Shown here piece by piece: positions 12,353 through 27,935 of a stretch of DNA of 64,000 nucleotides. Under the pieces are notes generated by a model that was not told the DNA's origin, did not search any database, and saw only the letters and a list, made by a program, of their open reading frames with translations. The DNA is taken from NCBI RefSeq assembly GCF_023278565.1, contig NC_064672.1, positions 1,798,001-1,862,000 of the forward strand, given 5' to 3'. The DNA is from Colletotrichum lupini. Its lineage: Eukaryota; Ascomycota; Sordariomycetes; Glomerellales; Glomerellaceae. Position numbers and translations under genes: made by a program. Each line of letters starts with the position of its first letter. The stretch's first letter is position 1.

Positions 12353-12578
12353 TGTTGGATTACGAGGCAGAAAAGGGGCCTTATTAGGTAGTTAAAGTAG
12401 GGGTAGTAGGTAGGCAGTCTAGGCCCGTGCAGACGGACCCTTCTACCTACCTATACCCACTAAGGGACCGCGGGCTCTGCCCACGATCTTCCCCTCCTAT
12501 ATACACGCAATAGACCTATACTAACCTGTTAACCTAGTTACGATTAAAAGGTCTAACCTATTTATATATATATTAATA
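12353..12578 (+). repeat. 5' LTR of outer copia (family B)
   Basis: 226 bp, pairs with 33543-33768. The outer half keeps GC-rich, CA/TG-containing sequence; the inner 60 bases are strongly AT-shifted. Confidence 0.9.
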
Positions 12579-14676
12579 TTAATTAGTAATTAAATTATAT
12601 ATATATTTCTATTATTAGTTAGTAAGGATATAACTATAAAAAAAATAGCCTCGACTTACCTCGCTAATTATTCTAACTTATTAACTTAGTTCTATTTATT
12701 TAATTAATAATAAACGGCTTAGTTTATATTACCTTAACTCTCTTTTATTATTACTAATTAATAACTAATTAACTAATTATAAATCGTTAAGAGCGCGCTT
12801 TATTATATATAATCTCTTTTATTAAAATTATTATTATAAAAAGATTAACTACTTTATTACTATTATTAACTTTATTTTTATTATTAATATTATCTTTACT
12901 AACCTTATTATTATTATTAACTTCCCTCTAATCGAGCCGCTTATAAAAAAATCTATTATAAATATATTATAACTAAGCGCTATTTTAAACTAATAATAAA
13001 TAAGAAGAGATTAATTATTAAAAGATTAATTTAACGATTACTAGCGTATTAGTACTTAATAATAATAAAACTTTTAGAATTATAAGTACGTTAATAGCGA
13101 ATCTCTTACTAATAGTAAAGTATTCCGAGATATTAAGGAAAAAAAAAGATCTTAATAATAATAATAATGAGGATCTATTTTATATTATTAACAAATCTAC
13201 CTCTTTTTAACTTAATAAAAGCTCCGAAACTAGATTAATAAAAATAAAATATAAAAAGTATTAAAAGAAATTACTAATTAGTAGCTAACGGAATCCTCCA
13301 TTTATTATTAAAAGTACGGTTATAAAAGGCCTTTTTTTCTTTTTTACGACCTTTTGCCGACTTTAGTAACTTTCTATTTATATACCTCGTTAAAAAAGTA
13401 GAATTTTCTAATTAGTAATAATAGCCCGCTTATTATTATTAAAACGATCGCTATAACCAACCTATTACTCCTTTTAACTTAACTAACGTTATATTATAAT
13501 TATAATACGACGATTACTTCTTATAGTAATTTTTTATTATATAACTTACTTTATAAATATATTATAATAACCGCCGGCCCTAATAATAAGTAAAAAGGGT
13601 CTAATAATTAGTTAATATTACTTCCGGCCTACCTATATTTTTAAATTATAAAACTATATTTAATTCTAATTCGCTAATAGGACTACGTTAACTTAACTTA
13701 ATAAGGCTTATTTAATATTATACTTACTTTTATAAATAATAAAAAGCTTAATACCTTCGTCCTTTATATAATAAGATATTATTATTAAAATAGCCTAACG
13801 GGCGAGGAGCTATAAAAGGACTTTAAAACCGACTTTTAAAACTAGGAAATAGTGGACTTTTTAAAAATAAAAAGTGCGATTTTTAGGAAGCTAAGAGACT
13901 TTTTTATAAATAATAATATTAATTTAATAATTAAAGATCGTAATTAAATAATAAAAAAGATTATTAGTACCCTTAATACTTAATACTTCCTTACTTAGAC
14001 TTCTAAGGAGATCGTAACTTACTATAGCCGTATTAAATATTTTAATATATTATATTATAATCCTTATTTCTTTTATTTATTACTTTTATAATTAATAAAT
14101 ACCGACGATTTTATTTAATAAGCTAAAGAGATAATAAGGGAATCCGTATAACCCTAACTCGCTTAATCCTAATAATTAAGATTTTAACCTTAGCCTCGCT
14201 ATTAACTAATTAACTTATTACTTTTTTAAAAAGAAAAAGAAAAAGAACTAAAAAATAAAGTTATTATTACTTAATAGCGAAATCTATCCCGTTAAATATT
14301 ATACTTTAATATAGAAATTAAAAACGATATTATACCTAATATTTACTAATTAGTTAACCTTACTAAGCTTTATAATAATAAGAATAAGTATAATAATAAG
14401 AAATACGATATTTTTAATAAGAAGCTTCGGATTTTTAAAATATTATATTAATAAGTAAGAATTAGTAAACGATACTATTCTAATACTTTTTTAAATATAC
14501 TTAAGGGAAGGGCGTTAACCTTTTACTTTAACTAACTTAATAGTATTTCTAACTTATTTAGTTTTAATATAATATATTAGAGGACCTAAGAATATTTTAA
14601 ACTATTTATAAGCTATTAAAACTACTTTACTAAGCTCTATAACCTTTACTATTACTCTATAGTTCGTAAGAACTTA

Positions 14677-14888
14677 TATTACGAAAGGGAACTCGAGGCA
14701 GGTCGGAACACTACTATATTGACCTAATAGACGTAACTTAACGTAAAGAGGGAAAAAGTAGACCAGTGGGCAGAATCTAGGGCGCTAGGCTTTTAGGCCT
14801 AGCGGTCTAGTAGTTACGTAACTTATAGGGGGTCCGTTAAGTACTTAAGGCCTAGGCGCTAAGGGGCTTAGTACCTAGTGCCGTAATA
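14677..14888 (-). repeat. 3' LTR (left copy) of minus-strand gypsy element
   Basis: 212 bp, pairs with 20761-20972. It starts TATTACG where the other copy has TGTTACG. GC-rich compared with the element's inside. Confidence 0.9.
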
Positions 14889-17800
14889 TTACCCCCCCCT
14901 CTAGTATAAAAAGCGCTATTTATAACACTTAATTCCCTATTCTAACCCTCCGTAATTACTTCCTATAAGCCTATAATAAGGGCGGCTACTACGTTATTAT
15001 TAGCCTATAATAAGGCCGGGCTATTATTAGCTATTACTTCTATTTATAATATAAGGTTCTTTAGTAGTCCCGTAGTTATTAAGTATTACTTATAAAACGC
15101 TTATAGGGCCGCTAGTGTATAATAAAAGCTCTTTACGTTATACTACGTAGGGTCCTTATTATACCCTTTTTAGTTAGCTTAGTATTATAACTTACTATAT
15201 TATACTTATAATTTAACTACTTATAAAACTTTATACTTAGGCTCGTTAGAGCTATAGAGGATCGGTAGCGGGAGGTCTTAGTATTATTTAAGTAGGGGGT
15301 CCTTTATAGCCTTTTTTAACTTATTTAGGTAAAAAACTAAGTAAGCTTTACTCCTTATAAGTAGTTTTATAATCTATATACTACCTAAGCTAGCGCTAGT
15401 AATAGGCTAGGGGCTAGCCTAGGGCTATTATAATTTATTAACGTCTTAAGTTTTTTAATAAAATATATTTATAAATACCTTATTACTAATCTTTAGGTCG
15501 TTAGGCCGTCGGTAGTAATTAGCGTACTTTTAGTATCTCGTTTAGGCGACCCCTATATTACCTCTAGTAATCTCCTAGGCCTTATAGATACCTTAGGCCA
15601 TTTTCTAAGCCTTAATATAGTTAAGCTTCTCTTTAGTTAAGTTAAAGCGTCGGGTTCTAGCGGCTTAGTTAAAAAGTAGTCGAGGCTAGTGGCCGAATTC
15701 GACCTCGTAGGGTAATAGTCCCGTGGTTTTATTAAGTTAAGCTACGTAAGTAAAGTTTATTATAAGTAGTATATCGCTCTAGTTATCTTAGTAATAGTTA
15801 ACTAAGGGTCGTAGTTACTAAAGGATATACTAGTTTAAGATCTTTATTTAACTATTTATTTACGGGTAGTCTGTTATTAATAACTATAACTTAACGCCGT
15901 AGAGCTTATATAACTCCCCCTAAAAGTCTAATATAAACTAAGGACCGCGGTTAAAAATAATAATCTCGGGTAGTTTAAAGATTAATAATACTCGTTTATA
16001 AAATATCTTATTTATATCCTGCGTAGTAATAGTTTTATAATAGGGTATTAATATAGCTCTTTTACTTAGTTTATTAATTATAATATATATTATATCGTAG
16101 CCCTTCTAGTCGGGGGGCACCGTTATAAAGTCTATCGAAATATATTACTACGAGTAGTTAAGTATAAGTAAAGGCCTTAGCTCCCCCGGGGGCCTATTAT
16201 AGGGTTTTTAAGAGTAACGGTACGTATAATAGTTTCTAATATATTAATAAATATTTATTATAAGGCTAGGCTAGTGGTACCGTTACTTAATTATTTTAAT
16301 TACTTTATTATACCCTAAGTATACTAAGAGCCTCTATTTATATACTTCTTAGATAATTATAGTACGTAAATTATCCTCTTTAAGTATAACGAGCTTACTT
16401 TTTATTATAAATAATCTATCGTTCTAAATTTTCTAATGCTCATAGCCCTTAGCTACTAGTGCTCGTATTAAGGTAAGTAATATTATTATTAAGTCGCGGT
16501 TAAGCTTTAGTACCTTTTTAATTAATAAGTACCCCTAAAGCTCGTCCTCTAGTATAAGGGCCCTAACTACGAGCTCGGGCTATTATACCGCGTTTTTTAA
16601 TAGCGCTCGTAGCTTAGTAGTAATATTTAATAATAATAGCTCTAGCGGTAGTAAGACCTAGGTTCGGTTAGCCTCTTTTAATACTTATTAAGTCCTAATA
16701 TCTTCGTTCTTTTTTAATAGAGCGTTAGCGAGTATATTTTCCTACCCTAGGCAATACTAAATTTAAAAATTAAAGTCGGCTAGGGCGCTAGCTTAGCGGG
16801 CTTATTATAAGTTAAAGAGACGCTTTGTTATAAAGAATAGGAGCGGCTAATAATTTATAATAATATTAAACTTTTAGTAATAACTAACTAGTTCTGCGCG
16901 CTACTCCTCTAAATAAACTACTATTATTAATATCTCTTTATTATATATAACGTAATTAAGCTCCGCGCCGTTTATAATTTTTAAATAGAACACTACGGGG
17001 TACTATAGGCTATTATTTATTTATTATTAAACTAGGGCTCTAGCGTATACTAAGTTTAATACGTTAGTTTTTAAATATATAAATAGCTCGGGCCTAAAGT
17101 AATAAAATATAAGCGCCGTCGTAAGGGCTAGTTTTAGCGCTTCGAACGTAATATTATAATTAATATTAAATCAAAAGGGCACGCCTTTACTAATTAGCTT
17201 CGTTAGTAGTCTAGCTAAGCGCCCGTAGTCCTTTATAAACCTCTTATAAAAATTATAAAAGCCGAGGAACGATTAAATACCCTTAAGTAATATAAGTAGC
17301 TTTTAGTTCCTTATAATAAAAACTTTATTTTTATTAAGTTATATACTATTAATATTAATAATAAAACCTAAGTACTTCGTAATAGTAACGCTAAATTCGT
17401 ACTTCTTAATATCGGCTTATAATTTAGCTTTTCGTAAGCGATTTAGTACTTTCGTAATATACTCGTAGTATTATAGGGGGTCGTTTAAAAAGATTAGGAT
17501 ATTATCTATATACGTAGTATAAAAATTATCTAGGTACTTTATTAATACGTCGTTTATATATTGCTAGTACGTAGCTAGCTTATTATAGAGGCCAAAGGGT
17601 AGTACTTTATATTTATATACCCCGTAGCGGGTACGGAAGGTCGTAAGGTCTTTTAAAATAGGGTTAAAGTAGATATAGTAAAAGGCTTATTTAATATTAA
17701 GTTTAGTAAATACCTTAGCTCGGCTTAGCCGCGTTAGTATTTTATTAATTAAAAATAGAGAGTACTAATCCTTTTTTATAATCTTATTTAGCTTTTTAAA

Positions 17801-20760
17801 GTCGATATAGAATTATAAGCTATTATTATATTTCTTAATGAATAGTATAGGCAACGTAAAGGGCGCGTTACTAGGCTCGATAAATCCCTTATAAAAATAC
17901 TTTAGAAAGTAGGTTCTAATTACCTCTAGCTTAGGTACTAACTACTTATAGAAGGGGTAGTAAGTAAGCTTCTCTCGGCCTCCCTCTACGAGCTCTATTT
18001 TATAATTATAATTATAATATAGCGTTAGTATATTACTTACTATTTTATTAAAGACGTTAATCTAAGGTTTTAGTATTTTTAAAAGCTTCGTAGCGATAAG
18101 GTCTCGGGTTTCTTAATTATCGCCTTTTAGGGGGTCCTCCTATCCCGCTTACTTATTTTTAATTATATAGTCTAGCTCGTATAGTAATATAGAGCCTAGC
18201 TCGACGTCCTCGCGCTTTAAATTAGTCTCGAACGCTAGGGCGCTAATAAAAGCGATATTAAGGGTAGTATTAGCTCCCTTATACTAAGTAGAAGTCTATA
18301 TAGGTTTAGTCTTTTTTAAAGGGGTTAATAGCGTACTAACAAGCGCGCGATTTATTTTCTAAGTATTTTTAATATCGTTAAACCGCTATATATATTAGTC
18401 TTATGAGCCTTATAGTTAATAAAGTATTTTAATAGGTTTAAGTAGTGCCCGCTTCTTTTATAATTATTCGTTATACCGTACTATATCTATTTCGAATATC
18501 TCTTATTATTACTTAGTATCGATTTAGTATTATATATCGATAACCTTAGGGGTATATAGGTCCTTTATATCCCTAACGATAGTAAAGGGGGTATTTTATA
18601 GTAGTAAATCCTCGGGCTATATTAAGTACTTACGGCGTATATTTAAATTAACTCTATAATACTTAAACTATTTCTACCCTAGGATTAGGTTATAGCGCCC
18701 TATATTAAGTTAGAATAGGGGTGTTTTTAGGAGGACCCGGTAGTTAATATATAAGTTAGTAATTCATATTATATTAGCGTCTTCTAATTGCTTGCTATTA
18801 GATCCGGTAGTAGGGATAGGGCGTAGTAATTTATCAAATAGGGCTATATAAAATTCTCGTAATAATAGGGTTATGTAGTTATTTATAAATCCGTACTTAT
18901 TAACTCCCGTATTAAATAAGGCTTTTAAGCGAATTCTATATTTATTAAATATTATTATAAGCTTAATCTCGAGAGGCTACCCCCCTATAAGATCTTATAA
19001 GTTTACTAAATAAATTACTAATTTTTTATTTTTATACTTATTCCCTAACTAAGAGGTTATTTATATTAGAGGGCTTAGTTTTCTAAGTTTAAGACGTACT
19101 ACTTATTAGTAACGTCTATAGCTATTATAATAATATCTAGCTTTTTAAAATAGTCCTAAGAGACGTAGCTAGGCTCGCTATAAATAAAATAAATACTACT
19201 ATCCTTAAGCTTTTAATATAAAGCCTTAGGGATAGTCTTATAGCTTATAGTTCGGCCGCGGGTATTTTATTTAATAATACTACTATTTCTACCTCCTCTT
19301 TTAATAAGAGCGGTATAAGTAAGTATAGTGCTCTTAGGGGCCCTATTACTAATTAATAAGGGCTATATTATATTAGCGAGCTAAGTAACGTACTTGGTAT
19401 ATTTTTAAAAAGTCGCGTCTTTATTTAAGTACTTTAAAATAGCTTAGTTCTAGAGGTAAATCGGGAGCTTATTATAAAAGCGGCGCTTTTATTAAGACTT
19501 AGGGAGCTTATTAACGCGGGCGAGCTTTATAAAAATAAAGCGCTTTTAGTAAATATCTTTAAGGGTAATAAAGAGGGCGTCTAGTTTTTAGCTAGCGTTA
19601 TCTATTATAATAAGGCTAGTATAGGCCGATTTAAGCTTATATAGTAGCTAGTTTATTATAATAATTTTATTAAAAGCTAGTATAAGGTAAATAAACTTTG
19701 TTATAATACTACTAACTTTATTAATAACGTACTCTAAGCGGTATTTATTAGTACTAAAGTTTATATTCTTAAGGCGCTTCGTAATGCGCTAAAGCTAGTA
19801 AGGGAACTTTAGCCCCTTATCGTCGTTATTACTTATAAAAGTAGGGACGTTAGGTATTTTAGATCTATAAGAGGGTTAGTATACCGAGGCCGGTATATTC
19901 TCATAGCTACCCTATACCTCGAGTTTAATAAGGCGCTGCTCTAGCGCACGGTAAGTATTATTTTTACGCTTATTATTATTAATACTAGCTATAGAGCCGT
20001 TTTCTAGCTACTTAACGCGCTTACTAAGCGTAGTATTAGTATAAAGGGCGTAGTCTAACTACTTCTTAATATTCTAAAGCTCTATAATAATAATATATAT
20101 AACTTTAATATTTTCTTTAGTTATTTCGTAAAGCCGCTCGGTGCTATTACTTAGCTAGCTAACTATAAAGATAAGTACTTATTTAAAGTAGTACTAAGTA
20201 ATGCGTATTTTTAGTTAGCTCTTAACCTAGGCCTAGAGGGCGACGCCCTTATTTTAATTATATAGGTCCTAAATAAACTTAAAGTTAGCGTCGTGCTACT
20301 TAGTATTACTAAAGAGACCCTCGTTACGAATTTAAATAAGGGACGTAAGCTTATTATTAACGCGACAGAGGTACTTAAGTTAATTAGCTTACGTAATAAA
20401 AAGTAGGAGTTATTTTATAAGCTAGTTAGAGAGGTCGACCTCGGGGTCGAATATAAAAAGTTTAATATTTTTATTAATACTTATAATACTCTAGTACTAC
20501 TTATATAAGTAGCGACCTTATTAAAAATTATTAATATAAAGAGATATTTACCCTCCTTAGCTCTTATCTCGGTCTATAGTATTTAATAAAGGGGGTATAT
20601 ATTTAGGGGGTATTAATTACTCTATATAGTTAATTAGTTAGCTATTACTTAGCGTCGCACTTCTTTTTAATAAGAGTAGCTATTTATTATAATAAATTAA
20701 ATAAGTTAAGATATTATCGTTCTATTTTTAAAAAAGGAATTTATAATAAACGTTAAGTAG

Positions 20761-20972
20761 TGTTACGAAAGGGAACTCGAGGTAGGTTAGAACGCTACTA
20801 TATTAACCTAATAAATATAACTTAACGTAAAGAGGGAAAAAGTAGACTAGTAGGCGGAATCTAGGGCGCTGGGCTTTTAGGCCTAGCGGTTTAGTAATTA
20901 CGTAACCCATAGGGGGTCCGTTAGGTACCTAAGGCCTAGGCGCTAAGGGGCCCAGTGCCCAGCGCCGTAACA
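20761..20972 (-). repeat. 5' LTR (right copy) of minus-strand gypsy element
   Basis: 212 bp, pairs with 14677-14888. The ends TGTTACG and CGTAACA are intact. Confidence 0.9.
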
Positions 20973-22037
20973 CTTAGGTAAGTCGAACTAATAGATTTTA
21001 TAAATACTAATTAACTATATTATAATCCTCTACGAGGTACTAGCTATTTAGGGATCTATTTTTAATATAAGTAACTAACTCCTTTATTATCTAAGTAGTA
21101 TATTAAAATATAGACTTATTATACTTAACCCAGTACTTATATTTATTAGTATTTATTACTAACTTAGTACCTTAATTAATACTATAAAAAGAGAGCGTAA
21201 CTATAATAAGTAGTAATAATATTTTTAAAATAGTACTTATAATAAAGAGGTCCCCGCTACTTATTAAACCGACCGTATTTATAGTAGCTTTAATAAAAAA
21301 ACCTAATTTAATAAGCGGAATTAACGCGGCCGTAGTATTATTAATAAAAAGTATTTTGTTTATTATAAAACCGGCTATTAGTTAAATAAGTACTTAGAAA
21401 AAGAGTAACGTTAAGTATATAAGAAATATAAAAATAGTAAGGAAAAAAATAAGAGATTTATACTAAGCTTATACTTATAATTCCTCGCTTTTTATAAAGG
21501 AACCGCCCTTATTAATAATAATAACGATAATAATATTATAATTTAATACTTTAATAACCTCGACTTTAATTATAAAGATAATTACGAAAACGAAGTCTAG
21601 ATCTTAATAATATACTTTACGACTATTATTAATAATAGAACCCTTATAAATATCCTCGCTACTTAAGTAATAAAGTATAGCCTTATTAATACTACTTTTA
21701 TTAATAAGTTAACTAAGCTTATAAAACTAATAACCTCTTTTTTATTAAACGAGAAGTACTTATTAAGGGACTTTTAAAGTATTATACTTAATACTAGCGC
21801 TACGGAATTCTTAACTACGGGCTACCCTTAACTCTTCGTATTATAATAATAATAACCCGAAGTTATTTTTAATACTTTTAAAACTAGCGAGGTAGGTATT
21901 TAATTTAATAATAATAAACTTATAAAGTTATTAAAATCTACGGTTATTAATACCCTATTTAATAATATTACTTTTTATATCTTACTAACTAATACTCCTT
22001 TTTTATATTACCTAAGGGATATAAATAAGCTAGGAAT

Positions 22038-22227
22038 TATAATAGATTCGGGATGCGGCCGGTAATAGGACGCTAATAACTTAGTAACTAATATACGGAT
22101 CGTATTATAAAAGAACTTTTTAAGAAGTAAAGCCCTTATAAAAGACTTTATAAGCTTTAGTCTTATAATATACTTATACTTATATTATAACCTCGCTAGT
22201 TAAGTATTTATAACTTAATTTCTTATA
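22038..22227 (+). repeat. 5' LTR of chromodomain gypsy element
   Basis: 190 bp, pairs with 29922-30111. The two copies share about 150 nearly identical bases from GACGCTAATAACTTAG onward and differ mostly by C/T and G/A changes. Confidence 0.88.
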
Positions 22228-25200
22228 ATTTTAAAGCTTTTATTTTTATAGAATAATTAATATAAGTAATAATAAATTACGGAAACGAACGGAACGTTAA
22301 TAAAATAATACCTAGCCGTTAATAAAAAGCCGTTAGTATTAACGAGCTATAGTTATTTAGAGTTAACTACTTAACCTTATTTTATTTAAGAGAACGAGCT
22401 TATTATAGGGCGAGTCCTACTTAAATACTAGCGTCTATAAAAGAGCTAGATAAAAAAGATAATTAGAATAAATTACTTTTACGGGCTAGTTACCCCGTTA
22501 ACACCCCGAAGACCTTATTTATTATAAACGGGGCGTTTATTAATAATTAATTACTAAATATACGAGGTTAAGGCGCATATAAAAGCGCAAGTAGTACTAA
22601 AATAGCTAGTTTAATAAACCTTATAAGCCTAATAATAACCTACTTTTATAAAATAATAAAAATAATAATTAAAATTAAAACTAAGAACGGTATTAATATA
22701 AAGAGCTTATTTAATAGCTTATTGAGCGGCTAGCGATGCGTTTAAATTAATAAGAATATAAAAAGCCTCCTTTTTATAATTATAAACCGATTAAAGAAGA
22801 GTCTATAAGTACTTAGGTAGTAAACTAAATTATTATTATAAAAATAAGTAATAAGCTTTGTATAGAAAGTATTATAAAATAGTATATTAAATAGGCCCTA
22901 TTTAAGATATCCTTATTATTATAAATATGATAGCGTAATTATAAAAAGAGCCTCTAGGATCCCCTTTCTTAGGGCGACTTCTTAGCGTTTATTTACTAAT
23001 AATACGTAAACCCCGAGACTTAGGAACGGGAATATTATAAAGAGCTAAGGACGAAGAGGCTAAAAAAAAGCTAGACCCTTACTTAGTTCTTTACTAAGTA
23101 ATTAGCGATTTATTATAACTTAAGTATAGAAAATATAAAGAATTTAAAAATAGAAGTATATTAGTTCTTTTTTAAATTACTATTTTAGTTATAGGACGAT
23201 TTAATTCGTTATAAGGTCTTAATTAAAAGAGTACGTAATATAACTTACGAGGCTAATAAACTATAGTTATTAAATTAGTAAAAGGGCGGTAATTAGTTAT
23301 AAAAGGATAGTAAAAAGAGGCTATATTTATTATTAGAGTAATTACGTTAAATATCCCCTTTTTAAAAAAAAAAGAGTAAAGAGAGCTCTAAGGGGCTAGG
23401 TTCTAAGGACTTATTAAAAGTAATATTATAAAAGCCGTATAATAAGAGTACTCGCGCCGAGCTATTATAAAAGCGTCGTAGTAATAATATTAAGTACTTT
23501 ATATATAATAAAATAGGCTATATATTTAATAAGTACTAAAAAAATAAGTTAAAAAGAAGGGGTAATAATAAGCTAACGTACCCCCGATTAAAGCTAACGT
23601 TAGTAACTATTTAATAGGTTATTATTAAGCCGAGAGTTATAGAGGTTAACTTATTAAAAAATAAGTAAGTATAAGTAATATACTTAATATACTTATACTA
23701 AGTATTAAGAAGGTATTAATAAGAATAATTATAAAGGGTAGGGTAATAGTTCTATAAGGTATTATTAAAAAGCTAATAAAAGTTAATATAAATATATATT
23801 TTAAAATAAATATTATTAATACTAGGCTCGTAACCTACTTAGGGTTAACCCCGGCTATTACTATAGCTCCCTTATTAAGGAACTTTTAGGGTAAAGCTAT
23901 AGGCTAAGGGAAAGCCTACTAGTTAACGCTCTTCCTTATTAACTACTATAAGTAGCTAAAGAAGATTTAATAATTATTTACCGTAGTTAATAAGGATAAA
24001 GAAATAGTAGACCTCTTATTATTACGATTATTAATAAGCTAAGAGGGTATTCGTATTAATATAGTAACGAATATATAGTTATACGATCCTATTTTAGTTA
24101 CTAAACTAAAGGTAATAGCTTATAATATTATTAAGAATTGTAAAAGGGTATATATATTATATATTATTATTATAAGAAGTATTATAGGGGTAACGGAGAC
24201 TAAACTACGAGGGGGTCTATTATTAGAACTTTAATTAGAAATAGAAACGTTTAATAAGTAGTTAATAAAGGGACCGTAGTTATATAGCGGGGTAAAATAT
24301 TTTATTAACTTAGTTCCGGGTACTAAACTACCGTATAGTCCTATTTATTTATTAAATAAGAAATAACTCAATAAGCTTTGCGTATATATTATTAAAAACT
24401 TAGCGAACGGTCGTATTATATTTTTAGTTAATAAAGCTAAAGTACCGATCCTCTTTATATTAAAAAAGGATAGTACGCTACGCTTTTATATAAACTACTA
24501 CGGGCTAAATAAAGTAATTATAAAGAATTAATACTTATTATTACTTATTAGCGAGCTCTTAGATAGGCTTCGTAAAATAAAATAGATCTTAAAAATAAAT
24601 ATTAAAGATGCTTACTACCGTATCCAAATTAAAAAAGAAGATTAATAAAAAATAGCGTTCCGGAGCCAATACGGTTACTTTAAGTATATTATCATATTTT
24701 TTAAGCTAACGAACGTACCCGTAACGTTTTAAGTATATATTTACTAAGCGCTCGCTAACTTACTAAATACTTATTATATAATATATATAAACGATTTAAT
24801 AATTTACTTAATAATAAAGGAGTAGTATATAGAGGATATTGAAAAAGTCCTCTAACGTCTATATTTATATAGGCTTTTTATTAAACTATCGAAGTACTCG
24901 TTTTATTAAAAAAGGGTCGAGTTCTTAAGTTATATTATTATATTAAAAAGAATTAAGATTAACTCGTCGTAAATATAAACGATCGCTAACTAAAAGGCGC
25001 TAGAGTTTATTAAGGATATCTAAGTATTCTTAGGGTTCTATAACTTTTATTAGAAGTTTATTACTAAATACTTAGGTATCGTTATATTAATAATAGTATT
25101 ACTAAAAATAGAAAAGGGGTAAATAAGGGATTTTTAATAAACTAAGGAAGTAAATAAGGCGTTTAATTAGCTAAAGGTCGCTTTTACCTTAGTAACTATA

Positions 25201-27935
25201 CTTATATACTAAAACTTATAACGTATTATATAAGTAAAAACCGACGCTTTAATTAAAGTTATTATAATAATCTTATTATAATAAGCTAATAGAGAATAGT
25301 AACCCGTTATTTATTAGTTATAAAAGCTTATAAATACGGAGTAGTAATAGGCTATAGGTTAATAAGAACTACTTATTATAATAAAAGGGCTAGAGTACTA
25401 AGCTTATTACTTTTAGGGCCTTTTATAAAAGTTTATAGTTCTAATAAATTACTAAGTACTTAAAAAAGTAATCGGTATATTAGCGCGAGACCTTTAAAAA
25501 AAGCTCGCGAAGTAAATATATAAACTATTAATATTTAATTTTAATTTAAAATACTAGCTAGGGAAAACGAACCTAGCGAACAATTTATTTAAAAAGCTAG
25601 ATTATATAGAGGGGGAAGTGCTTTATAAAGACGTCCTCTTTATATTAGCCTAGAAGCTACGTCTTATTAGTAAACTACTATTTAACGTTTAATAAAAGAT
25701 AATTAGCTTAAAAAGACAAAACGATATTACTAAAGTATACGTTTAAGTAGTTAAGGCCTCTCTTTATAATCTTAACTAAATATTAACTAGCTCTAGGGAT
25801 AGGGAATCCTCTCCTTTATATTAGTAGCGTATTATAGGGCATATTAATAAAATAGTAATAGTTATTATTATAATAACTCGAGGTAAGAAAGTAAGAGAGT
25901 TATTAATAAACGCTTATTAACGGTTTAATAAAAATAAAGAGGAGTTAAATAGAGCTAGGGTTATTATATTAAAATAGTATATTTTATATTTTATTATAAA
26001 AGAGCTTATAAGAGGCAAAACGGTATTCGCTTCTTATTTCTTACTAAAAATTAAGAAGCTTATTAGAGGACTATAAACTAAAAACGAGTTTTATATATTA
26101 TAATTAATAAGAGTTCGTACTACGGTTAGTAAGCTAAAAATATATTTACTTAACAAATAAGGTATATTATTTTTTAAAAAAAGACTCGTTATTCCTTAAG
26201 TAGAGTTTTTTTAAATAAAGATCTTTTATTAATATTATAATAACTATAGGGTAAGTTATATAAGAGCTATAAAAACTCTCGAGCTAATTTAAAAAAGGTT
26301 TTATTAAGAAGATATTTAATAAAATATTTAGGAATACGTTAAGAACTATAAGTATTATTTAGGAGTTATAACCTTAAAATATAAGCCGTACGGGTAGCTA
26401 TAGTTATTATTATTACCCTTATATCTATTTTAAAAAATATTTATAAACTTTATTACGGGGCTATTACTAAGCGCTCGTAATAATAGCCTAGAGTATAATA
26501 ATATTTTAATTATTATTTATTATATAATAAAGTTCGCAAAGTTCTTACTTATTATTAAAATACTTAACGTAGTATAAATAGTAAGTATTTTATATTAAGA
26601 GGTTAAATATAAGTTCGGTATGCTTAAAGGTATTATTATAAATAGAAATAAGCTTTTTATAAGCGTATTTTAAGAAGAGTTTATTAAAGAACGGGCGATA
26701 TATTACTAACTATTTATTACGTATTATTTATAAATAAATAACTAAACGGAGCGAACTTATTAAATATTAAAAAAGTATTTAAGGATTTATATTAAGGGCT
26801 CGCTAAATAAGTAAGTAGCGTAGCTAGAGGAGGCCGAGTTTATATATAATAATAGCTAATACTCTATTATAAAAATATCCCTATATATAGTACTATATAG
26901 CTACTACCCTAAGTATATTAAATATATACTTAATTATAAAGCTATAGTCTAGGGGGTTTAAAAAAAGGTTTAAAAGATTAAGGAGATTAGGGCTTAAGCT
27001 ACGCGAGTATAAATATAAGCCTCTAAGAGCTAAGTAGCTTATTATAATAAAAAATATATCCTAAAAAAGTTTAATTATAAAGAGGTCGTCGGCTTATTAA
27101 TAAAGAATATATAATTTAAAAATAATAAACTAGCGCCGAGATATATTAAAATAGTAATAATTAAAAGGGTAGGGAAATAGGCTTACTAAGTATATTTACT
27201 AAAGTAATATTAAAGAATATATAATATTTTTTTAGTTTCCTAGCTTAAGTTATAAGGAAATTATTAAATAGTTAATAACTAAATAGCGAATCTCCCGGAG
27301 TTAGAGAATAAATAAGACGTTTAAAAAGTTAAAAGAATTCTTATAATATAAAGCGAGGGAAGAAACTTATAATATCTCGTTAAATAGGCTAGGTAACTTA
27401 TTAAGTATAATATATAGGAGCTTATTAAGTATTTTAAAAGAGTAGTAGAAGTAGTTAATAAATTCGAACGTTATAAAAAAAGGGTATATATAAAATAGGA
27501 TAATAAACGTTAAGTTCGCGGTAAAAAGTCGCTAAAAATAAGTTAATTAATAATATATTATAAAACCTTTTTTATTTAGCTTAGTGCAATCTTTAAAAAA
27601 AAGATATAGTATTATAACCCTTAATAATACGTTACTGAGAGATTGCTAAGATTTAGTTACGTAAAGGGAGTAACTTATATAATATTAGTAATAATAATAA
27701 CGGCTTTAGCATATACTTTTAAAACTTAATAATCGGTAATAATAATCCGCTCGGTAAGTAAGAAGCGGGGAGGCTTTATATATATATTTAGCTAATTACT
27801 TAGAGTAAGGCTATTAACTTTATTAATACTACGATAAGTAAAAAGGAGGTAGTTAAAGTCGCACAGAGTATTATATATATTAATAATAACGGTTTATAAA
27901 GCGTTCGCTACTTAGTTATTACTAAAAGCTATAAT

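Larger units (their letters stand above)
14677..20972 (-). mobile_element. Ty3/gypsy LTR retrotransposon, minus strand, nested in outer copia
   Basis: 6296-bp element with 212-bp LTRs (14677-14888 and 20761-20972), LTR consensus TGTTACGAAAGG...GCGCCGTAACA with inverted ends. It is flanked by CTTA (14673-14676 and 20973-20976), or ACTTA if the shared terminal A is counted. Orientation follows from a poly-C run just inside the left LTR (14889-14898), which on the minus strand is a polypurine tract next to the 3' LTR. It also follows from the reverse transcriptase core on the minus strand at about 17513-17478, reading YIDNILIFLNDP, a decayed YxDD box typical of gypsy. Many stops and strong CA/TG depletion show inactivation. 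Confidence 0.87.
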